DNA of 64,000 nt from a bacterium. Lineage in GTDB: Bacteria; Planctomycetota; UBA1135; UBA2386. The translations under genes were made by a program, and so were the position numbers. The stretch covers positions 101,936 through 165,935 of the forward strand of contig JAUILN010000021.1 of NCBI GenBank assembly GCA_030432695.1, in the 5' to 3' direction. This document shows, one piece after another, positions 34,531 to 44,000 of the stretch. The number at the start of each line of letters is the position of its first letter. Within the stretch, counting starts at the first letter, position 1. Under the pieces are notes generated by a model. The model searched no databases, had not been told where the DNA came from, and saw nothing but the letters and a program-made list of their open reading frames with translations.

Positions 34531-35406
34531 TCAGTTCGGCCGGTTCGACTGGCCGTTGTGGCGCCAGTCGTACTCCAGCCACGCGACCCGGATCCGCGTG
34601 CCCGCCGCCGTCAGCGCATCGACCGCGGGCTGGTAGGCGCGGACGAAGTCGAGCACCGACCGGTTGGTCTGCGCGAAGTCGTCGCCGTAGCGCAGCAGGA
34701 TCTGGGTGAGCTGGAGAGTCCCGGAGTCGCCGACCAGGTTGGCCCAGCGCGCGTTGGCGAGCGTCCGCCGTGTCTGGTCGCCGAGCTGCTCGTCGAGGCG
34801 CGCGCCGACGTAGGCCTCGGCGCGTAGCGGCGGGCCACCGAGCGACGCGTCGCTCAGCGCGAAGTGGATCCGCGGCTCGGCGAAGCACGACCGCAGCCAG
34901 TCGTCGTGCAACTCGGCGAGGCTGAGGGTCTCTCCGAACAGCAGCCAGCGACGTGCGGTCCAGCGCTGCTCCTCGGGGATCTCGCGGACCGACTCGACCG
35001 GCCAATGGTCGAGCATCAGTCGCAGCGTGCAGGCGTTGGTCGCATTCAGCAGGAACGCCAGCTTCTCGCCGCGGCCGAGGAGCTCGAAGTCGGCGGTTCC
35101 GAGGCTCAGCAGGTAGGAATCGAGCTGCGCCGGGTCGTCGTACAGCGCGCCGTAGTCGACGAAGCCCTGCTCGTCGACGTGGGCACGCAGCAGCTCGTCG
35201 AAGGTGGAGTGGTCGAAGACCTGCGCGGCGTCGCCCGGCGCGAAGACTTCGCGCAGCACGATCTCGGGTGGCCCGAACATGGCGATGCCGAGTTCGCGCC
35301 AGATCGGGTAGAGCAGCGCCAACGACAGGAGCGTGATGGGCAGTGCCCACCACAGACTGCGGCGGTTGCGTGCCTGGGTCGCTTCCGAGCCGGGGAGGTC
35401 GTCCAT
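34531..35406 (-). CDS. DUF547 domain protein with N-terminal membrane anchor
   Basis: 291 residues from ATG at 35406. One membrane helix (LWWALPITLLSLALLYPIW) is followed by the DUF547 domain: FDELLRAHVDEQGFVDYGAL, KLAFLLNATNACTLRLML and HFALSDASLGGPPLRAEAY, with the conserved Asn and His-Phe-Ala positions visible. The family has a papain-like transglutaminase relationship in some analyses but no proven activity. It is followed after 17 bases by the MATE transporter gene upstream on the same strand, so the two are likely cotranscribed. Confidence 0.85.
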   Translation of the reverse strand: MDDLPGSEATQARNRRSLWWALPITLLSLALLYPIWRELGIAMFGPPEIVLREVFAPGDAAQVFDHSTFDELLRAHVDEQGFVDYGALYDDPAQLDSYLLSLGTADFELLGRGEKLAFLLNATNACTLRLMLDHWPVESVREIPEEQRWTARRWLLFGETLSLAELHDDWLRSCFAEPRIHFALSDASLGGPPLRAEAYVGARLDEQLGDQTRRTLANARWANLVGDSGTLQLTQILLRYGDDFAQTNRSVLDFVRAYQPAVDALTAAGTRIRVAWLEYDWRHNGQSNRPN

Positions 35407-35423
35407 CGGCGCAGTGTGCCGGA

Positions 35424-36845
35424 TCACCGTGCCGGATTCCGGGGCCGGTCGATCGTCGCGATCGAAGCGCCGAGTCGTCGCATTCCCGCGATGCAGCGGG
35501 CGGTCAGCACCGCCGCGCCGAAGCCGAGCCCCAGGACCAGGCCCCACCACATTCCGGCGGGCCCGAGCTCGGTCTCGAACGCCAGCAGCAGGCCGACCGG
35601 GATGCCCAGCGCCCAGAACGCCAGCAGGTGGACCACGAACGGGGTGCGTGTATCGCCGAGGCCGCGGAGCACGCCGACGCAGACCACCTGGATGCCGTCG
35701 ACCACCTGAAACACCCCGGCGACTCCGACCATGGCGGCGCCGAACAGCAGGACCGCGCGGGCGTGTTCGGGGTCGCGCTGCATCGAGTCGCGGAGGAACA
35801 GCTCGGCGAGCTGTTCGGGGAACAGCAGGAAGGCTGCCATCGATGCGGTCATCACCAGGGCGCCGAGCGCGATCGCCGACCGCGCGGCATGGGCGGCTCC
35901 GATCGGATCGCGGCGGCCGACCGCGTAGCCGACCCGCACCGCGGCGGCGCTCGAGATTCCCACCGGCACCATGAACGACAGCGACGCGAGCGTCATGGCG
36001 ATCTGGTGGCCGCCGACCTCCGCGCTGCCGATCCAGCCGATGGCGATCGCGGTGAACGAGAACGCGCCGCTCTCCAGCAGGAACGCGCCGCCGATCGGCA
36101 GACCGAGGCGAACCACGCTCCAGATCCGGGTGGGCTGCAGGGCGCGACGGCTCCACGGCGACAGCCACGGGCGGATCGTCGGCCAGCTCAGCCAGGCGAG
36201 CAGCACCGCAAGGGACAGGCGACTCAGGTTCGAGGCCATCGCCGCGCCCTGCAGTCCCATGGCCGGGAGTCCGAGCTTGCCGAAGACGAACATCCAGTCG
36301 AGCAGCAGGTTGAGCAGGTTGGCAACCAGCATCACGATCAGCACCGGCCGCACCTTGCTCATCGCCTGCACGCACTGGCGCAGCGAGCAGAACACCAGGA
36401 ACGGCAGGATGCCGGGCAGCGACCAGAGCACGTAGCCGGCCGCGGCGTCGCGGACTTCGGCGGGCTGGCCAAGGAGTTCGAGGATCGGGTGCGCGAACAG
36501 GCCGATCAGGGTCAACGGCAGCGTGATGACCAGCGGCAGGACCATCGCGGTCTGGACGGCGCGGCGCGCGCGGCGGTCGTCGCCGGCACCGAGCGGTTGA
36601 GCGACCAGCGGATCGAGGGCCATCACGATCCGGTAGCCGAAGCCGGTCAGGGTCCAGAACAGCACGTTGCCCAGCGCGATGCCGGCCAGCGCGGGCGCCG
36701 AGAAGTTGCCGACCATCAACACGTCGACGGTGCCCATGCCCATCTGGCCCAGCTGGGCCAGAGCGATCGGCGTGGCGAGGCGCAGCGTGGCGCGGAGTTC
36801 CGAGCGGCCGGCGCCGGCGGGTGGAGATGGGGTGGAGGAGGGCAT
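35424..36845 (-). CDS. MATE-family multidrug efflux transporter
   Basis: 473 residues from ATG at 36845, the length of NorM-type transporters. Twelve hydrophobic helices can be traced, starting with LATPIALAQLGQMGMGTVDVLMVG, the usual first-helix signature, and including LGLPIGGAFLLESGAFSFTAIAIGWIG at the pseudo-repeat. Members exchange cationic drugs or metabolites for Na+ or H+. The frame is open upstream for another 51 codons but reads as a non-protein shadow. It is divergent from the DUF427 gene, and the promoter should lie in 36846-36930. Confidence 0.9.
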   Translation of the reverse strand: MPSSTPSPPAGAGRSELRATLRLATPIALAQLGQMGMGTVDVLMVGNFSAPALAGIALGNVLFWTLTGFGYRIVMALDPLVAQPLGAGDDRRARRAVQTAMVLPLVITLPLTLIGLFAHPILELLGQPAEVRDAAAGYVLWSLPGILPFLVFCSLRQCVQAMSKVRPVLIVMLVANLLNLLLDWMFVFGKLGLPAMGLQGAAMASNLSRLSLAVLLAWLSWPTIRPWLSPWSRRALQPTRIWSVVRLGLPIGGAFLLESGAFSFTAIAIGWIGSAEVGGHQIAMTLASLSFMVPVGISSAAAVRVGYAVGRRDPIGAAHAARSAIALGALVMTASMAAFLLFPEQLAELFLRDSMQRDPEHARAVLLFGAAMVGVAGVFQVVDGIQVVCVGVLRGLGDTRTPFVVHLLAFWALGIPVGLLLAFETELGPAGMWWGLVLGLGFGAAVLTARCIAGMRRLGASIATIDRPRNPAR

Positions 36846-36930
36846 CGGCCGCGTCGGGCTTGGAATGGTGGGCGTGTTGGGCGAGAGTGGGCAACCCGGG
36901 ATGGTCCCGGGGCGAACGAGGAGCGAACAG

Positions 36931-37212
36931 GTGACGCGAGCGATCTGGAACGGCGAGGTCCTCGCCGAGAGCGAGGACACGGTAGTGGTCGACGGCAACC
37001 ACTACTTCCCGGCGGACTCGGTGCGGCAGGAGCTACTGCAACCGACCGCGACCACCACGGTCTGCGGCTGGAAGGGGACGGCGAGCTACTACGATGTCGT
37101 GGTGGGCGGGAGCGTGAATTCCGACGCGGCGTGGTACTACCCGGCGCCGAAGGACGCCGCACGCCAGATCGCCGGCCGGATCGCCTTCTGGAAGGGGATC
37201 CAGGTGGGGTGA
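36931..37212 (+). CDS. DUF427 family protein
   Basis: 93 residues from GTG at 36931, with GAGGAGCG upstream as ribosome binding site. The sequence covers the whole family: VTRAIWNGEVLAES, VEGNHYFP-like VDGNHYFPADSV, CGWKGTASYYDVVV and AWYYPAPKDAA near the C-terminus. DUF427 proteins are small beta-fold proteins of unknown function. It is followed by a zinc-ribbon gene after 49 bases. Confidence 0.9.
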   Translation: MTRAIWNGEVLAESEDTVVVDGNHYFPADSVRQELLQPTATTTVCGWKGTASYYDVVVGGSVNSDAAWYYPAPKDAARQIAGRIAFWKGIQVG

Positions 37213-37261
37213 GCGCTGCGATCGCCACGCGGGGCGCCCGGACGAGTCCGTGGCCGTGACC

Positions 37262-37597
37262 ATGAACGACCTGCATGACATCTTCGACCGCTTCCACTGG
37301 ACCCGGCTCCACGTCGATCAGCTTCGTCGCCGTCAGGTCGACCACGAGGAGCGCGACCTGGAGATGGACGAGCTGCGCGAGCGCGTCGACCAACTCGCGA
37401 CCGTCAACCTGGCCCTCTGGGAGATCCTCCGCGACGAACTCGGGATCTCCGACCAACGCCTCTCCGAGCAGCTCGAGCGGATCGTTGCCCGGCGCGCGGG
37501 TGCGGAGCCGGTCGGCGGGCGGACCTGCTCGTCCTGTGGCCGCAAGGTGCCGGCGAGTCGTGAACGCTGCCTCTACTGCGGCGTGGGATTCGAGTAG
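37262..37597 (+). CDS. Coiled-coil protein with C-terminal zinc ribbon
   Basis: 111 residues from ATG at 37262; a GTG at 37250 is an alternative. The first 80 residues are a heptad-rich helix (HEERDLEMDELRERVDQLATVNL). The tail carries two CxxC knuckles, CSSCGRKV and CLYCG, which should bind one zinc ion. Small proteins of this plan occur widely without a known function. It lies in line with the DUF427 and DUF819 genes. Confidence 0.7.
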   Translation: MNDLHDIFDRFHWTRLHVDQLRRRQVDHEERDLEMDELRERVDQLATVNLALWEILRDELGISDQRLSEQLERIVARRAGAEPVGGRTCSSCGRKVPASRERCLYCGVGFE

Positions 37598-37633
37598 CGT
37601 GACGCGCCCGGTGCCCGGCGCCGGACCGCTGCC

Positions 37634-38980
37634 GTGCTCGCCTTCCCCGCTCCTGATCTCTCCGTTCCCGGTGGCCAGTCGCCCGAGACCGCGCCCTGGT
37701 GGAGCGACTCGCTGGTCCACGAGCCGATGCCGGTGCTGGCGATCCTGCTCGGCGTGCTCGCGGTCGTCTACGCGATCAACGCGACACCGCTGCGGTGGAT
37801 CTACCGGATCGTGCCGATCCTGGTGTTCTGCTACTTCACGCCGACCGCGCTGTCGAACACCGGCGTGATCCCGGGCTCGCCGCCGGTCGAAGGTCTGCCG
37901 AAGTACCCGCTCTACGGCTTCATCACCGACTGGCTGCTGCCGGCGAGTCTGCTGCTGATGGTGCTGGCGGTCGACATCCGGGCGATCCTCCGGCTCGGGC
38001 GGCCGGCGGTGCTGCTGTTCCTCACCGCGGCGGTGAGCGTGGTGGTCGGCGGGCCGCTGGCGTTCGGCGCGCTGGGTTGGATGTTCGATGCCGGGCAGTC
38101 GGAGCAGGCCTGGCGCGGCCTCGCGGCGCTGTCGGGGAGTTGGATCGGCGGTGGCGCGAACTTCACCTCGATCGGGCGCAGCGTCGAGGCCAGCGACTCG
38201 ATGCTCAGCGTGATGGTGGTCATCGACGTGGCGATGGCCAACCTGTGGATGATCGCGCTGCTGTTCTTCGCCGGGCGGCATCGCGAGATGGACGCGGCGG
38301 TCGGCGCCGACACCCGGCAGATCGACGCGGTGAGGGAGAAGGCCGAGGCCTATGAGGCGCAGGTCTCGGCGCCGACCGACTTGCCGGCGCTGTTGACCAT
38401 CCTGGCGCTCGGGATCGGCGGAACCGTGCTCGCGACCGAGCTGGGCTCCTGGATCGACGGTCGCCTGCACGAGGCCCTGCCGTCCGCCGCCGACGGCACC
38501 GAGCATCCGCTGTTCAGCGTGCTGGGGCCGTTCACCTGGAAGGTCATCCTGGTCACCGCGCTCGGTGTGGCGCTGTCGTTCACGCCGCTCCGCCGGCTCG
38601 AGGGCAAGGGCGCGGGCAAGGTCGGCGCGGTGTTCCTCTACGTGCTGGTCGCGTCGATCGGCGCGAAGGCCGACTTCATGCGGGTGTTCACGCCGGAGAA
38701 CCTGCCGCTGCTGGCGGTCGGCGCGGTCTGGATGGCCTTCCACGTCGCGGCCGTGTTGATCGTCCGCCGCCTGATGCGCGCGCCGATCTTCTTCGCCGCG
38801 GTCGGCTCCAAGGCTTGCATCAGCGGCGCCGCCTCCGCCCCGATCATCGCCGCGGCGTTCAGTCCACCGCTGGCACCGGTAGGCGTGCTGTTGGCGATCG
38901 GCGGCTACGTGCTGGGCACCGCCGGCGGGATCGTCTGCGCCTTCCTGCTGGAGGGCGTCCACCACCTCTGGCACGGCTGA
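37634..38980 (+). CDS. DUF819 (YjcL-like) membrane protein
   Basis: 448 residues starting at GTG 37634. About eleven membrane helices alternate with short loops. LSGSWIGGGANFTSIG, SMLSVMVVIDVAMANLWM and SKACISGAASAPIIAAAF are typical of DUF819, a family distantly like transporters. A soluble insertion of about 50 residues sits after the sixth helix. Substrate unknown. The stop codon is the left end of a perfect 12-base inverted repeat shared with the convergent OsmC gene. Confidence 0.85.
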   Translation: MLAFPAPDLSVPGGQSPETAPWWSDSLVHEPMPVLAILLGVLAVVYAINATPLRWIYRIVPILVFCYFTPTALSNTGVIPGSPPVEGLPKYPLYGFITDWLLPASLLLMVLAVDIRAILRLGRPAVLLFLTAAVSVVVGGPLAFGALGWMFDAGQSEQAWRGLAALSGSWIGGGANFTSIGRSVEASDSMLSVMVVIDVAMANLWMIALLFFAGRHREMDAAVGADTRQIDAVREKAEAYEAQVSAPTDLPALLTILALGIGGTVLATELGSWIDGRLHEALPSAADGTEHPLFSVLGPFTWKVILVTALGVALSFTPLRRLEGKGAGKVGAVFLYVLVASIGAKADFMRVFTPENLPLLAVGAVWMAFHVAAVLIVRRLMRAPIFFAAVGSKACISGAASAPIIAAAFSPPLAPVGVLLAIGGYVLGTAGGIVCAFLLEGVHHLWHG

Positions 38981-39022
38981 ATCTGTCGTGGATGGTGCCT
39001 GGCACCGACTACGACAGATTCA
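38978..39022. terminator. 45-base nested palindrome from stop codon to stop codon, probable bidirectional terminator
   Basis: Outer arms TGAATCTGTCGT (38978-38989) and ACGACAGATTCA (39011-39022) are perfect complements. The inner GGTGCCTGGCACC (38994-39006) is itself a palindrome. The arms begin and end exactly with the TGA stops of the two convergent genes. The same GGTGCCTGGCACC core occurs at 40968-40980. Confidence 0.65.
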
Positions 39023-39436
39023 CGCGAGGTCGGGGTAGACGAAGTGGATCGGCGCGTCGATGTCGGGGTGGATGCTGCGGTGAACCGGGCAGGTGTGTGC
39101 GGCGCGTTCGAGGCGCTCGCGGTCGTCGGCGGAGAGCTGTCCCGGAATGGTGACGGTCACCGGCAGGGAGCCCACCCGGCGGAGGGGATCGGCGACCATG
39201 CCTTTCTCCACCTCGGCGCGCATGCCGCTGAGATCCAGGCCGTGGCGGCGGCCCATGATTCCGCAGATGGTCATGATGCAGGTGGTGAGCGCGGTGGCGA
39301 GCAGGTCGGTGGGCGAGAAGGACTCGCCCTTGCCCTCGTTGTCGACCGGTGCGTCGGTGTGCAGGGAGTTGCCGGACGGTCCATGGGTGGCGCGGCAGCG
39401 GAGGTCGCCCTCGTAGGTGGCGGTGATCTTGACCAT
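39020..39436 (-). CDS. OsmC-family protein (peroxide or stress thiol protein)
   Basis: 138 residues. The two reactive cysteines of OsmC/Ohr folds are present in TTCIMTICG and HTCPVHRSI, with the FSPTDLLATALTTC helix between strand and Cys. These small dimeric proteins reduce organic hydroperoxides with thiols, or have unassigned roles in the YhfA-like branch, which this one resembles by its length and its MGRRHGLDLSG segment. It stands alone. Its stop codon lies in the palindrome shared with the DUF819 gene. Confidence 0.88.
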   Translation of the reverse strand: MVKITATYEGDLRCRATHGPSGNSLHTDAPVDNEGKGESFSPTDLLATALTTCIMTICGIMGRRHGLDLSGMRAEVEKGMVADPLRRVGSLPVTVTIPGQLSADDRERLERAAHTCPVHRSIHPDIDAPIHFVYPDLA

Positions 39437-39511
39437 GGCCGGAGGCTATCCGGTCGGCCTTCTGCCCGGATGCGGGAGTCCGATCGCCTCGCTACACTGC
39501 GCGCTCCTCTC

Positions 39512-39937
39512 GTGAGCGACGACCCGGCATTCCCCTCCGGCCGCTGGACCGGCTACTACATGCAGGCGGGCATCCGCTTCCGCCAGGACCTCGATCTCGA
39601 CTTCACCGACGGGGTGATGCGCGGTGGCGGCATCGACAGCGTCGGCGCGTTCACCGTTGCCGGGAACTACTGCGTCGAGTCCCACGAGGTCACCTGGGTC
39701 AAGTCGTACACCGGCGGCCACGACGTCGACTACCGCGGCTTCCGCGAGGGGCGAGGGATCTGGGGCACGTGGCGTCTCGACCGCTACCGCGGCGGCTTCC
39801 ACATCTGGCCGCGCGGGGAACAGGCGGCGGATGTCGACCGATTGGCGGTCGAGGAGGAGGAAGGAGTGACGGTGGGAGCGCCGACCGGCTGTGAGGGCGA
39901 TGGCCCTTCGCCCGATACCGCGTCGGGCGCCGACTGA
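39512..39937 (+). CDS. Hypothetical protein, possibly beta-barrel-like
   Basis: 141 residues from GTG at 39512. A TACACT hexamer at 39493-39498 makes a transcript start close to this codon plausible and argues against the in-frame ATG at 39470. The chain opens FPSGRWTGYYMQAGIRFRQDLDLDFTDG and continues with short alternating strands (GAFTVAGNYCVESHEVTWVKSY, then a W-G-T-W turn), which looks like a small lipocalin- or FABP-like barrel. The tail is acidic and probably disordered. No family was named with confidence. Confidence 0.6.
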   Translation: MSDDPAFPSGRWTGYYMQAGIRFRQDLDLDFTDGVMRGGGIDSVGAFTVAGNYCVESHEVTWVKSYTGGHDVDYRGFREGRGIWGTWRLDRYRGGFHIWPRGEQAADVDRLAVEEEEGVTVGAPTGCEGDGPSPDTASGAD

Positions 39938-39952
39938 CGCGACCGGACCGGT

Positions 39953-40870
39953 TCACCCCTTCCCGGTCAGCTCCTCGTACGCAGCCTGCACCTCGCGGAA
40001 CCGCTCGGTCGCGTCCTGCTGGGCGACCGGTCCGAGATGGCCGTGCGCATCCGGATGGTGCTTCTTCACCAGCTCACGGTGGCGGCGGCGGATCTGTTCC
40101 TGGCTGGCCGACTCGTCGAGGCCGAGGGTCTGCAGGGCACGCTGGCGCCGCGACGCCGCACTCTCGCGGGTCGGTCCGGCGCCGGCGCGGCCTCCTCCGG
40201 CGGCCCGCCGCCACTGCTCCTGCCACTGCTCCTGTGCCCGGGCCGCCATCACCCGCGCCTTGGCCTGGTGGAAGATCACCCGCGCGTAGTTGGCATCCAG
40301 ACCGAGGTGCTTGGAGATCACCCCGAGCACCTCCTGCTCGGCCTTGACCCACTTCTCGTCGATCAGCGCGACCAGGCAGCACCAGAAGAACAGCGTCTCG
40401 CACTCGGGTCCGCTGAGCCTGGCCCGCAGGCCGTGGACCAGCGTCGCGAGTTCGTCGGCCGGCAGCGCCCGCGCCTCCCAGCGCTGCAGCGCCACCGCGA
40501 GGCCCGGGTCGAGGAAGCGCTGCAGCACGAACTGCTGCACCAGCGCCCGCTCCTTCGCCCCGGCTCGGCCGTCGGCCTCCGCCACCGTGAACAGCAGCAG
40601 GAAGATCTGCCGCGGCAGGTCGCTGGCCTGGCGGGCGCCACCGCGCAGCGGCGCGCCGCCACCCGCGCGCCAGACCCGCTCGGCGCCGAGCAGCCGGAAC
40701 ATCGCCGGCACCCAGTGGACCGCGTAGAAGAACGACGCGACCGCCATCAGGATGCCGAACGCCGCCAGCGCGGTCTTGCTGAGCAGCAGGCCCAGCAGCA
40801 TGCCGCACGCGGCCATCACCAGACGGCCGCCGATGAGGAACTTCGGCAGGGTGTAGGGGGTCAGCTCCAA
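39953..40870 (-). CDS. DjlA-like membrane-anchored co-chaperone (TerB-like plus J domain)
   Basis: 305 residues. Two membrane helices lie near the N-terminus (LVMAACGMLLGLLLSKTALAAFGILMAV region). A TerB-like all-helical domain covers about 85-200 (FTVAEADGRAGAKERALVQQF). The C-terminal 65 residues are a J domain with the invariant His-Pro-Asp at 272-274 (KKHHPDAHGH). This order matches DjlA, which recruits DnaK at the inner membrane. The linker is Arg/Gly-rich. It is divergent from nothing close: the 141 bases upstream contain only a large palindrome. Confidence 0.82.
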   Translation of the reverse strand: MELTPYTLPKFLIGGRLVMAACGMLLGLLLSKTALAAFGILMAVASFFYAVHWVPAMFRLLGAERVWRAGGGAPLRGGARQASDLPRQIFLLLFTVAEADGRAGAKERALVQQFVLQRFLDPGLAVALQRWEARALPADELATLVHGLRARLSGPECETLFFWCCLVALIDEKWVKAEQEVLGVISKHLGLDANYARVIFHQAKARVMAARAQEQWQEQWRRAAGGGRAGAGPTRESAASRRQRALQTLGLDESASQEQIRRRHRELVKKHHPDAHGHLGPVAQQDATERFREVQAAYEELTGKG

Positions 40871-40956
40871 GGCGGAATCGCCCGGCTTCGGGCGAACCGC
40901 AGATCATTTCAACCCGCCGCCGCGACGCAACCGCGGAACCTCGACTCGGCCGCGAA

Positions 40957-40991
40957 CTGTCCGCCTCGGTGCCTGGCACCGAGGCGGACAG
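40957..40991. repeat. Perfect 35-base palindrome with the GGTGCCTGGCACC core
   Basis: Seventeen-base arms flank T40974: the left arm starts CTGTCCGCCTCGGTGCC and the right arm is its exact complement. The right side is followed by a second GGCACCGAGG at 40991-41000. The core equals that of the palindrome at 38978-39022, while the outer arms differ. It lies 21 bases 3' of the stop of the sigma-fusion gene (minus strand), so it may work as its terminator, or it may be a REP-type element. Confidence 0.65.
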
Positions 40992-41011
40992 GCACCGAGG
41001 GACTATCGATC

Positions 41012-44000
41012 TCACGGGTGGATGGCCAGCGAGGTGCGGTTGCCGCGCGGCACCGACCGTTCCACCTCGTAGCGCGCGCTCGGGTGGGTGACCGCGAAGC
41101 GGATCGGGCCGGGCGGCAGCTGGCCGAGGTCGAGGACCCCGTCGGGACCCGGGATCCGCCCCAGCAGCGCCGTCGGGACCCACGGCCCCTCGGCGAACTT
41201 CAGCGCCACACTGGCGCCGGTCAGCGGTTCACCGCGCCCGTCGAGGACCCGAGCCTGGACCTCGGTGCCCTGCTCCAGCGTGATCGAGATCCGGGTCCGG
41301 GTGTGGGTGTCGAGTTCGCGGATCTCGGAGACGTTCGGCGCCAGCCCGTCGGCCCAGGCGACCACCCGGGCCTTGCCGTTCGGCAGTCCGGCCATCCAGC
41401 CCTCGCCGGAGGAGTTGGTCGCCGTGACCGCCAGCGAGCCGAGTGGCGTGCCGTTCGGATCCACCACGAGCAGGCGCGCGCGCGGCACCGGTTGACCCAT
41501 CGCATTCAGTACCTGGACCTCCAGCCCGGCACCGCGCCGCGCGCGCAGCACCAGGCCCTCGACCGGCTGGCCCTGGGTCACCTCGATCGCCTCCAGGCGC
41601 GCGGTCGCATCCCCACCGCGCGCCGCGAACTGGTCGTCGACCAGGATCGTGTAGCTGCCCGGCTGCAGGCCGCCGAACGAGAACCGACCGGCGCGGTCCG
41701 ACAGCGCGAATCCCGGATCGCGGTCCTGGCCCTCGCGCGACCGGCCTTCGGGAATCAGCCTCACCACCGCGCCGACGATCGGTTCGCCGGTCTCGTCGTC
41801 GAGGACCTTGCCGTCGATCCCGCCCCCGGGCAGGTCCCAGACGCGCTCGACGACCTCCTCCTTGCCGTCGATCTCCACCAGCAACGGCTCGCCGAACGGA
41901 CTCATGGTGATGCCGGAGCGGAGCTGGAGCTGGACCACGCCCGGTTCGAGACCGTCGAGTTCGAGCTGGCCGTCCTCCAGGATCGAGATGCGGATCGCCT
42001 CGCCACCCTCACGGTCGCGGATCGCGACTTCCACGAAGCCGTTCTGCAGGTTTCCGCCGCCGGTCCGCGCCGTCACCCGCAACGTGGTGCCGAGCGCCTC
42101 GAAGTCGGTGCCGTCGAGCTCGACGGTGGTGACCTCGCCTTCCTGCACCCGCGCCCGCTCGATGATCACGTTGTCCTGCATCTCGCGCATCACCTTGCCG
42201 ATGTCGGGCATCCCGCCGAGCGGCAGGTCGCGGATCAGGTCGGTGTTCATCCGCGACATGCTGCGCACGTCCATCGCCTGGATCTGGTAGCGCCCAGGAT
42301 CGAGGTTCTCGAAGCGGAACGCCCCGAACTCGTCGGGATCGGTCACCAACGTGTTCTGCTGCGGCTCCTGGGTGGCGAGGATCTGCCAGTCGCGCAGCAC
42401 CATGCCCGGGGCGAGCAGGAGACGGCCCTCCACTGTCCCTCCGCGGCCGAGCTGGATCTCCAGGTCGTCGAGGCTCTCGCCCGACTCCAGCCGGAGGCGA
42501 CCGCTCTTGCCCGACGCGTGGCCCTCGGCGTGGGCCTGCACCGCGAACACCCCGGGCTCGACGCGAGCCAGCTCGAACGTGCCGTCGGCGCGGGTCCGGG
42601 TGCTCCGGCTGTCGAAGAACATCGCGAGCATCGGGTGGTCCATCATGCCGCCGACCGAACGGGTCACCGTGGCGCCCTTCACCGCCACGCCGTCGGCGTC
42701 GACCACCCGCCCCGCGACGCGGCACGGGGCCTCCAGCACGATGTCGCCGAGATCGAGTTCCTGGCCGGCCTCGATCGTGACCGAGCGTTCCGTGGAGCCA
42801 CCGAACATGCTCTCGGCCCGGAAGGTCACCGTGCCGGGTTCGACGTTCTCGAGCACGAACCGGCCGTCCTCGGAGTCCTGGATCTCGACCAGCGCGGTCG
42901 GCCGCTCGAACATCATGAACACGGTGGTCACGGTCCGCGCGGTGAACTGCTTCGCCCCCTGCGTGCCGTCGAGCACGCGGCCGACGACCCGCCCGGGTCG
43001 CTGCATGACGATCTCGACCGGCTCGTCGAGCGAGGTCACCGGCACCGGCTCGCCCAGCACATAGCCCTCGCAGTGGGCGACCACGTTCCACTCGCTGTCG
43101 CGCTGCGGCGCGCCGATCGCGAAGCTGCCGTCGTCCTCGCTGCGGATCTTCGACTTCTTGCCGGCGATGCTGCCGATCGTGCCGCCGGCGAAGTTGCTGA
43201 GGTCGCCGACCATCGGGATCTCGAGCTTGGGGATCAGCGCGATGCCGGCGTCGGCCAGTGGCTCGCCCTCGGTGTCGATCACGCGGCCGCGGATCACCGG
43301 ACCCTTCTCCAGCGCGACCGCGACCTCGGCCCGCCTGCCGGCGGCGACCACCAGGTCCTGCGAGGTGGCGAGGTAGTCGGTGCACTGCACCGAGATCCGG
43401 TAGGTGTCGGCGTCGAGGCCGCCGACCACGGCGTGTCCGTCCGCGCCGGTCTCGGCGTAGCGGGTGGCTCGCGAGAGGCGGAACTGGCCCTGCACCGACA
43501 GCGGTAGGGTCCGAACTGCGGCTCCCTCGATCGTCTCGCCGGTGACCGAGTCGGTGACCAGCACGTCCATCGACGCGGCCTCGCGGAGCACCACCACGAC
43601 TTCGCGGGTCTCGCCGGCACCGAGCGGCAGCGCCGGCGCCGAGCCCTGGTGGGTGTCGCTGCGCAGTTCCACCGCGACCTGCGGTGCCGGCGGCACGGCG
43701 TCGAACTCGAATCGGCCGTCCTCGTCGAGTAGCGTGTCGTCACCTCCGCCACGCAGGCTGTGGGACAGGAACGCCCGCGCGTCGCGCAGCACCAGCATCG
43801 GATCGGGATCGGCCGAGTAGCTGATGCGGGCGCCTTCCGGCGGGTTGTGGCCGAGCACGCGGCCGATGATGTGGCCTCCGCAGTAGGTCGGCAGGTCGCC
43901 GGCGTCGAACGCGGACGCGTCGGGATGGGCGTGCACCGGCACCGCCTCGGTCAGCGCGTAGTAGCGATGCCGCAGGACCAGTCGCAGATGGCGTGTCTTC

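Noticed and set aside
40037..43507. A plus-strand open frame of over 1150 codons across the DjlA-like and sigma-fusion genes
   Set aside because: It crosses two well-supported minus-strand genes and their intergenic palindrome, and its composition is that of an antisense shadow.
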